Below are positions 55,946-64,000 of a stretch of 64,000 bases of DNA, piece after piece. The stretch covers positions 22,373 through 86,372 of the forward strand of contig MNCI01001036.1 in the NCBI GenBank assembly GCA_015680685.1. Reading direction: 5' to 3'. Numbering within the stretch: position 1 is the stretch's first letter; every line of letters begins with the position of its first letter. The notes beneath the pieces are model-generated. The model saw nothing but the letters and a program-made list of their open reading frames with translations. It ran no database searches and was not told where the DNA came from. The stretch is from Gnetum montanum (taxonomy: Eukaryota; Streptophyta; Gnetopsida; Gnetales; Gnetaceae). The position numbers and the translations under genes are program-made.

Positions 55946-57335
55946 TCAAATGATCCCAGTCTATGGAGGCTTTTGAGGCTTTGAAGGACCTTTTCCTACT
56001 TCGGGTGCACACAGTAGTTGAGGTGGCTGTGGTTGTTTGGCAATAGCTACAATGTCTAGTTGAAGACAAAAGGCATCCAATAGTGCCTTCATTTTCTTCT
56101 CCTTTTCCCTAGGATCATTGATGACCCATGCAACATCTCAAATGTGGACTAGAGTGGGAACATTCCAAAGATAGGGCATTGTCAAGAATAGCTCCTTCAT
56201 GTTGATAAACCAGGCAATGAAATCTTTTTATTCAACATCAAATGCCTTAAGAGCATTTTGAAACTCCTAGTAGTCATTCATCCTTTTAGCTAGGTTCTCA
56301 GCAATGTATCTCTTATTGGTGAATTATGCCCTAAGAACCTTGATTTTAGCATTAGCAATTTCAAGCTTTTGCTTGGTCTCCTTATGAGTTTTAAAATATA
56401 CCTCATACAGTAAGTATGAGCTACCCACTTCTCCAACTTTGACCATGGTCATCTAACAATGAGCATTAGTAGGTTTTCATAATAGAGATTAGCAAGCTCC
56501 ATGTACTCTATCATCTCCTCAATCTGTAATTCTTTCATGCAGATCTCTACCTTGTTGTAGTCATTAAGCCCATCAAAGATAGCCTACCAGACATCACCTC
56601 CCTCCTCTAGCTACTAGAGCGCCTTGTTAAATTTTACCTTCATAATCTTAATGTGTTTTTCATTGATTTGTTTCTATAGATAGACCTAATCTCTATAATG
56701 GTTCTTAACTCTCTTAAATGTGAGAGCCTCATTCTTCCAAGCAGCTATCTCTATCGTAGATTTTTGTTTAAGGGCTCAAACTTCCTCCATGGAGAGATTT
56801 CTATTTTTAGTTGTGAATATCCTTAGTTTAGTATTTACTATGGATAGCTACTCTTGTTGTTGATGGATAAATTCTTACATCTATTGCTTCTACATATCAA
56901 CATTTTGTAGGCGATGATTCTCTGCAACCAAGATTTCATTCTCATGATGCATTTGGACCAAGTCCTTTTGAATGGTATATGTCTTGGCATTGGCCATGGA
57001 CTAGTTAAAGACAATTATCTCCTTTGTGTTTTCAACCTATTTAATCCTATCTTAAAGCTATTGAAAAGCTTCATCACATGTTAGTACAGGGTTGAGAAAC
57101 ACAGGATCAACAAGGTAGGCTCTTAATTCAACAACCTCCACAACCAAGCACTGGCTCTAAGCTTGGGCTATTTCAAGTTACCTCTCCAACATTATGCTCT
57201 TGCCCCTTGCTTCAAATAGCTTCAACTGGGTTGTAGTGATGTTATTTGAAAGATAGAAGATATCTGGAATCATTCGCTTGCTTCCCCTTAGTTGGTCTAG
57301 CAACTCCTCCTGCTGGGCTGCACTTAATTTGCCAA
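55946..57335 (-). pseudogene. ORF3 fragment of element C
   Basis: On the minus strand it begins inside ORF3 just after the LTR (AAQQEELLDQLRGSKRMIPD) and runs to a TGA at 55,946-55,948. It corresponds to about 62,880 onward in element D and to the coiled-coil half of host 2's ORF3. The predicted product is coiled-coil rich. Stops are frequent. Confidence 0.7.
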
Positions 57336-58215
57336 TGAAGAATGGCAAGTAGACCTTGTGCCCAACCATACAGATCACTATGCATTCACACATGATCCAG
57401 TTGAATTCTGTGGACTTACAACCTTCTAAATACACTGGTCTCTAGTTAGTGAAACTAACCGTTGCACTCGTTGTCTTTCCAATTACACTTGTGAAATGCA
57501 AAGGTATGGTTAAGTGCAACTGAGGCATATGATTTTTATCATGTTTATGTTTTATGTTCTAAGCTTCTTAGGAATAAATAATGAAAGGTATTTAATTCCT
57601 AATTTAATCTTACTAGATAACATTTAACTAATCCTAACATAAGCATTTGTTTCCACTTATCATACATATCCTAAACACGTTTAACGCTACTAAGTTGCCA
57701 AATGTTAAGCGTTACTGGGATTACCAAGCATTAAGCGTATGCTCGAAGTGGTCATATTTATGTGCTTAATTAATCGTTATTTAATTTATCTTAGTCTAAC
57801 TTAATTAATTACTTAATTACTTAAAAAATTAAAGAAAATTACTTAAAATATTAAATGCATAAAGGAAATAATTAATCTATTTCAAAGTGCTACAAGGTTT
57901 ATCAAAAAGCTCATCTTTATTGCCACATACACTGGAGTGCTTAGGTACAACAGTGCTCGAGTAAAGATCTGTACACTCTTTAACTCCTACTATGGGCACT
58001 TAGAAAAATATTCTAACTTTTGAATGACAAAATTGCAAGAGCTTCACCACAACTATGAGAGTTATGCCATAAATATAGTTGGTGAGTGTGTGTTTATAAG
58101 CAGGTGCCTCGTTGATGGGTGTGTATCAACAAGTCAAACCCTATGTCGATGGGATCACATTGATGGGGTTGCATCGATAGGATGCCATCGATGTAGCCAA
58201 CCAAACAACTCATCA
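57336..58215 (-). mobile_element. 5' LTR of element C
   Basis: The LTR is about 880 bp and pairs with 54,852-55,713. The U3 end has several CATCGAT/GATCCCATCGA words and a TATAAACAC TATA box (minus strand, about 58,093). Confidence 0.85.
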
Positions 58216-59280
58216 CTGATGTTGATCAACTATGCATTTTTCGAGATGCTCATGAGGGTCCTTGTGGGGGCCACTATGTAGGGAGATGCATAGCCATTAA
58301 GATCTTGATGGCAAGGTATTACTGGCTAATAATCTTAAGGGATGCTCACCAATTCATTTACTCTTATGAACATTGTCAAGGAGATGGTGAGATGAACGCT
58401 CGAATGGAGGGGACTCAACAATGAATCTAACCACTAGAACCCTTTGACATTTAGGGCATAGACTTTATGGGTCCCATCACATGCATGTTAAATGGAAAGT
58501 TGTACATAATAGTCATTATTAACTATTGTACCCAATGGGTAGAAGTAGCAGCCGTCACTAACTATACATCATCTATTGTTGTGCAATTTATACAATAGAA
58601 TGTTGTAAATAGGTTTGGAGTGCCATGTGCACTAATTTCTAACAATGGTACTCATTTTACAGGTGCTACTTTTTGCAAGTTCATGCAATGCTTAGGGGTT
58701 GAGCATAAACTAACAACACCCTACCACCCCCAAGCCAATAGTCAAGTAGAGGTTACTAGTAGGGAGATCAAGTATAGGAGAGACTAGAGCATAAAACTTA
58801 ACAATGCTCTTTGAGCCTACCACTCAACATGGAAACTACCTATAGGCTACTCTCCCTATGAGCTAGTGTATAGGCAATTACCACCTCTTCCAATTCAATC
58901 CAAGCTTCGTACACTTTCAACAGCCTATGACCTTAATGTTAACCTTAGCCTAGCACAAAAAAGAAGAAGATTAACCAACCTTAATGTGCTAGATGAGAAT
59001 TGATTGGTAGCCATGTCCTTGAATGAAGTGCACAAAGCATTCAACAATAAGCACCATAGCCTTAGAATAAGGAAAGTCAAATTTCAATGGTGACAAGGTC
59101 CTTTACTAGAACTCCACACACATACCTTAAAAGACTAAGTTTCAAAGGTTGTGAGAAGGGCCTTATATCATTTATGAAACCGTTCCTTCTGGGGCCATGT
59201 TGATCTACAGACCTGAGAGCTCAAACAAGAAATAGCTGGTCAACATGGAACAACTTAAACCTTTTCATGAGCCAAAGTAA
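58216..59280 (+). pseudogene. int: integrase of element D, 3' piece
   Basis: It resumes with DAHEGPCGGHYVGR (zinc-binding region), then GIDFMGPIT, LISNNGTH (catalytic Asp changed to Asn) and SQVEVTSRE. A C-terminal domain follows, ending at TAA 59,278-59,280. In-frame stops and a deletion near 58,780 are present. Confidence 0.8.
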
Positions 59281-61399
59281 GCTAGTGCAAGCAACGCCTT
59301 AATGGATGGACAACCATGCTAAATTTTTTGAATCTCCTCCTTTCAACCTAGTTGTGGGGGAGATGGTCATCCATGGTAACCATATCAATGGCTCCTTAGT
59401 TTTTCTACTTTTTTGTTTTATGCTTTCTTTGTTTTTACATCTTTTTTTTTTACACTTTATTATTTTTCCAATTTCTTGTTTTACAAAATCATTAGTATGT
59501 TTTATATTTTTTGAATATTTTCAAAGTTCTTTTATATTTTACTTTCTTTTTATGAAATTTTTATTATTTTCTAATAAATTTTTTTGTTGCCAATAAGACA
59601 TAATGATGGTGTAGATGTTTGCTGATAGTGGTTTATACTTAATGTTTTTGATTACTAATGTTTGGCTTCTATTTTTGAATTTTGATGAATGGTAACTAAG
59701 ATAGTTTCTTTTTCATGGAATAGGCAGTGAATCCACATCATCCACCCATCCACCAACTCTACGGTCTTCTTAGTTTTGGAAGTATGAGATCCCTTTTTCA
59801 TTAATAGAACTTTAACAAACTTGTGACTTTGGTAGTTTCTAAACTTGGGAAAGATTTAAAGGTTTGAAAAGGGTGTGACTTCAAGGGGATTCAATACTCT
59901 TTGTGCCTTTCTACTTGCTTGAGTGCAATTGTGTTTTTATGGATTTCTTACCATTTAGTGTCAACTAATAACATGAAGTTAATAGGTCTTTGCATGATCT
60001 GGTTTCCATTCAAAAATCCATAAAAACATAAAATTCAAAAAAAAAACATGATGAGTATTTAAAACACACCCCTTAAACAAAATAACGAGCTACGAGCACT
60101 AGTCAGGCAATTAGAAAGACATGTTATCCATGCCTAAAGGTCCCCTCTAACTAAGGCCCTTTTAAACTTCCTGCTTCTTTTTTCTTCTCAAATAAGGAAT
60201 GGTATTTGATCTTTGGGAGCATTCTTGTGTCTTGAGGGGGTGGTCTAGTCTTCGAGTAATGATGTGAAGTCACTGAAAGTAATTGATTTTGATCTAGACT
60301 AAGGATGGACTTTATTAGGTCAGCTACCCATAAAATCCACAACAGACTTCATCTGATCACAATTAAGAATTCTATTCCATTTTCTCTCTCATCCATCATG
60401 CTTTCCATAACTCACCTTATTGTTAGTTGTCCATGTTCTTATTTAGTGTCTTAGTTTAAAGCATCTCAATTCTTAGGTAGATTCTTCCAAATTCAGTCCT
60501 TAACTTTTCATAACCATTAATCAACTATGGGGCCCATAGACTTCTTAGTTGAGGTTATGCAAGGGAAAAAAGGGTATGGGCTTGGTATGAGGAGGACCCA
60601 CATGCGTATCTCTTGGTTGAGTTAGTTAAGTTCCTTATCCTTAGGCATTTCAATGATCAAATCTTGCGTGCACCCCATTGATTTATCCAACTGTGTGCTC
60701 TTTAAGGCATTTTTTTCCAAAATTTCATTCTCCAAATCAACTTCTCCAATTTTTTGAACTTCAAAGCCCTGTTCTAATGTTTTTAGCATGTTCACAACTT
60801 TTCTAGGCCTTTGAAAACATCAATTTCATGATTAAACCCTCTATATTTTTCATATTTTTCAAACTGAAAAATTTTGAACATTACACTAAATAGATGGGTA
60901 CCTATCAATAGAGCCCATGCATAAACGAGATCCCATATACACGATCTCATCGATGTAGGGGTCCACTCACCTATATATAGGTAGCCACACAGAGTAATCA
61001 AAAGAAGGGGAGGGTATTTTAATTTTTTAGAGCCTAGAACCATCTAAGAGCCACATCTTCATAACTGTTTGTCTGATTCACTTCGTTCTTCGACCCTGTA
61101 GCTACCAAAGGTAAACTCTTTGTTGTGGGAACCACAAACCTTAAGTTTTTGACGAAAATTTTTTTTTGGAAAAATTTCTAACTCCCATAAGGTTTAACAA
61201 AAAATCAATATTAAAACATCAAATTATATGAGTTAAACCTTTCCAACAAGCTCCAATGATATTTTAAGTGAAATAACAACAAAATAATCAATTTTCCATG
61301 GTCAAAACTTAGCCTAAGTGTAACTTCCCAATGAGAAAGGTACTTGAATGTTATGAGTTACACATTGAATGCTAATCCTTGGTTATGTTTTGACTACAA
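59281..61399 (+). other. non-coding spacer between integrase and ORF3 of element D
   Basis: It is homologous to 37,068-39,237. It includes a T-rich block (59,400-59,580) and the sequence upstream of ORF3. No open frame is supported. Confidence 0.6.
60900..60985 (+). promoter_or_regulatory. U3-like internal promoter upstream of ORF3 (element D)
   Basis: GAGATCCCAT, GATCTCATCGATGTAGG and a CTATATATAGG TATA box (about 60,972) recall the U3 words of element C's LTR (58,130-58,200, reversed). They lie about 420 bp upstream of the ORF3 ATG, as in host 2. Confidence 0.5.
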
Positions 61400-63836
61400 A
61401 TGGCACCTAAAGGGAAGCATGCGTAGGAAGGAGGATTGTTCAAACCAAGGGATAAATGGCCAAGAACAGAAAGGGGAAAAGAACAGCCCAATGAGCAAGT
61501 AGAGACCCATGCAACAAGACCTCTTCAAAAGGAGTCCAAAGTGAAATCTATCCAACAAACTCTTGAAGAAGTGACCATAATAGAACTGTCTCACCAAGAT
61601 GAGGCACTTGAACCCAGACCGAGCCTTAAGCTTACATTAATAGAAGCTTTGCTTGGGAAAATCATGAACAAGATGGTCTCAAAATCAGTGCTCCAAGAGT
61701 TGAACTTTGGACCTTTCTTGGAGTTTGCACCACTAGAAGTCAAAACTCAATTATAGAACTCTCCCATGTGGCCCACAATCACTACCAATGGGGAGTGGTA
61801 CATGGGAGAGACATACCTATTCTAAAACAATTAGCAAGCTAGTTCAATGATTAAAATCAAGTACATCTTAGTGTCCTACATAATGAAAGCCATCATAGAG
61901 GCCCTTGGATTACCAGAAACTGCAACAAATTTAGTAGAAGTCCCCATGCAAGGAAATTCTAACATCAAGAAGAAATAGATGCAATAGTGTTATGGAGTCG
62001 ATCGTAAGGAGATTGGTGCACTCACCATAGTGGAGTGGGCATACTTCAAAATTATATCATTTCACCTCAATTCAATGGTAAGGCCAAGCAAGATCATAGC
62101 CTTCTCCAATCATGTGTGTGCCACTCTAAGCAGTAGATTCTTGGTCAACCTTCCAAATCTTATCTATCTTGAAATAGAGGAGTAGTTTAAAGAAAATGAA
62201 CATGCAAGGAAGGCACTCCCCTTTTCGTGCCTCATCCAAAAATTATGTAAAAGAGGAAGAATAACCTGCTACATAAATGATGCCATTTGATGTGCTTTAT
62301 CCACTTCTTGGGTGGAGATAATGAAGGAAAATGTGCTTGCCAAGATCATTCAAGAAGAGGAGTAGTAACCACCACCTCTATCACCTACTCATGAAACAAC
62401 ATTGAAGGCTCTTGCTACCCTTGAGTGCATGCGTGATATCTGAGAGCAGCTCTTGCGAGAGCACAAGCAACAAGCAGGAACAAGTGGCAGTGATTCATCC
62501 ATGTATCACCCAACGATGAGTTACCTTAACAAAGTGGCTTGAATAATCAACTAGATGGAGGGAGGTGGACCAATTTTCTTAGCCCAAAGAACACAGTTGC
62601 CCATAAGGTCAAATCCTAACTTTTGAGAGGTAATGTTATCTCTCTTGCAATAGTAGCAATTTCTAGAAATCTTTGAGAATGCTACTAATTTTTGGTACGT
62701 ATGGAGGAGGGCAAGGGAACAATTATCTTGGTGATGTAACATCATGAACAAGAGACAGCAACAGAGGTGATTACTAATAGAATTACTAAGGTACTTAATG
62801 CAGCTACGACATATGTACCAGATGTTTCTACACTTAGAGATTTGTAGATGTCTATAGGAATAATTAATAATAGATTGAGTGCAGCTTAGCATGAGGAGTT
62901 GTTGGGCCAATTGGTGGGAATTGGGCAACTAATTCCAGATGTCTTTAACCTTCCAAACATAGTCACTACAACCTAGTTGAAGTTGCTAAAAGTGAGGGCA
63001 AGTGCATCATATTGGAGGGGTAGCTTGAAATAGCCCAAGCACAAAACCAATGCTTGGCTACGAAGGTTGCTAAATTAAGAGCTTGTCTCATCAATCCTAC
63101 TTTTCTCAACCTTGCACTGACAAGGGATGAAGCCTTCAAGTAGCTTAAAGAAAAAGCTCTAAAAGGTTGAGAACTAGAAGGAGATGGTCATCTTTGACTA
63201 GTTCATGGCCAATGCCAAAACGTACACTATTTAGAAGGACTTACTTTTGATGTGCCATGAGAATGTAATCTTGACTGTAGAAAATCATTGCCTACATAAT
63301 GTTGAAATGCAGAAGCAGCAAATTCAAGATTTTATCCATCAACAGTAGAAGTAGATGGCAAGAGTGAATAATAAATTGAGGAGATTGGCAGCCAAAAATA
63401 AAAATCTCTCTATGGAGGAACTTCAAGCACTTCACCAAATATCTATGATAAAGGTAGCCACGTGAAAAAAATGAGGCTCACAAATTTGAGAGAGTTAAGA
63501 ACCATTACAGAGATTAGGTTGATCTATAAAAAGAAATCAATGAGAAACACATCTAGATGGAAAAGGCAAAATTCAATGAGGTCCTCCAGCAACTCAAGGA
63601 AGGAGGTGATTTTTAGCACCATATCTTTAATGGACTTAATGACTACAACAAAGTAGATATCCACATGAAAGATTTGCAAATTGAGGAGATGATGGAGTGC
63701 ATGGAGCTTGCCAATCTCCATTATGCAAATCTAGTGATGCTAACTATAGGATAGTTGTAGTTTGACTTAGAGAAATAGGTGGCCAATTTGTACTTATTAT
63801 ACAAAGTAGAGTTCAAGCATCATAGAGGCACTAGAC
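61400..63836 (+). pseudogene. ORF3 of element D
   Basis: It starts at ATG 61,400 (MAPKGKHA, then a stop). Recognisable blocks are the Lys/Glu-rich start (61,436-61,756), GEWYMGETYLF (about 61,790), HLNSMVRPSKI (about 62,070), FLVNLPNLIYLEIEE (about 62,140) and coiled-coil segments from 62,900 on. Many stops occur. At about 63,836 it stops matching host 2's ORF3, before the expected end. Confidence 0.65.
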
Positions 63837-64000
63837 AGTTATCCTTAGGTCGTAGTTCGATGTCTTCCCACCTGGACTAGTATTATATTTGTCACGTATG
63901 GTTTAGTCCAAAGTGAGGTGTATGATGTGTTCCTAATCTTATGCTACTCCTGAAGGCAATAGAAAAAGAATATTAACTAAGCTAAGCTAGGGGAGAAAGG
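63837..64000. other. unassigned sequence after the break in ORF3
   Basis: Homology to host 2 ends near 63,836 and unrelated sequence begins. It may be the edge of another insertion, but the window ends before that can be tested. Confidence 0.5.

Larger units (their letters stand above)
54852..58215 (-). mobile_element. non-autonomous LTR-ORF3-LTR element C, inserted in integrase
   Basis: The LTRs are 57,336-58,215 (5') and 54,852-55,713 (3'), both of the Athila-like family. The internal region is only 1.6 kb: 3' part of ORF3 plus untranslated sequence. Flanking 5-mers are TTGAT (54,847-54,851) and CTGAT (58,216-58,220), four of five matching. After the 5' LTR only TTGGCA of the primer site remains, and then ORF3 starts, so gag, pol and most of the primer site were deleted. 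The integrase of element D reads on across it. Confidence 0.85.

Overview
The window is nuclear DNA from a plant with a repeat-rich genome. It holds no ordinary host gene, rRNA or tRNA gene that I can support. Almost everything recognisable is Ty3/gypsy LTR retrotransposon sequence, nested several layers deep and mostly decayed. Two lineages dominate. One looks Tat/Ogre-like: two RNase H domains, a gag finger of the C..H..GH..C type, LTRs beginning TGAAACACCAC, and a primer site complementary to a tRNA ending GCCCTCCTTCTAGCGCCA. The other looks Athila-like: an FMDDF reverse-transcriptase box, a tRNA-Asp-type primer site, LTRs of about 0.8 kb with TGATGAG/CTCATCA ends, and a long extra ORF (ORF3) in the env position. 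A large-genome plant, possibly a gymnosperm, fits, but the sequence does not prove the species.

Layout. 1-7,018: the 5' half, on the minus strand, of a giant Tat-like element (copy 1), inserted in the gag of a minus-strand Athila-like element (7,019-8,659). 8,660-10,887: AT-rich, unassigned. 10,888-43,172: one plus-strand Athila-like element bounded by related LTRs and a near-perfect 5-bp target duplication. Its gag carries a Tat-like solo LTR (14,136-15,738, perfect AAAGG duplication). Its PR-RT junction carries a second giant Tat-like element on the minus strand (17,417-35,473, copy 2). Its INT and ORF3 resume at 35,474. 43,173-46,680: AT-rich, unassigned. 46,685-49,043: leader and LTR of a third, diverged Tat-like family, inside the 5' LTR of another plus-strand Athila-like element (49,044 to about 63,836). 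That element's integrase is split by a small minus-strand LTR-ORF3-LTR derivative (54,852-58,215).

The most interesting object is in the giant Tat-like element. Between the protease (minus strand) and reverse transcriptase (minus strand) sits a complete antisense gene on the plus strand (24,301-28,886). It has its own TATA promoter, eight exons and seven GT-AG introns, and encodes about 1,050 residues. Its N-terminal part has the layout of an FCP1/SCP-like HAD phosphatase but lacks the catalytic aspartates. A coiled-coil region lies near the C-terminus. The 3' end of the same gene is at 1-522 in copy 1, so it belongs to the element family. Antisense introns would not be spliced from the element's genomic RNA, which would explain why they persist. 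The non-coding spacers around the gene carry short hairpin units with compensatory base changes, and its promoter and first intron share the GCGTATACGC palindromes of the LTR.
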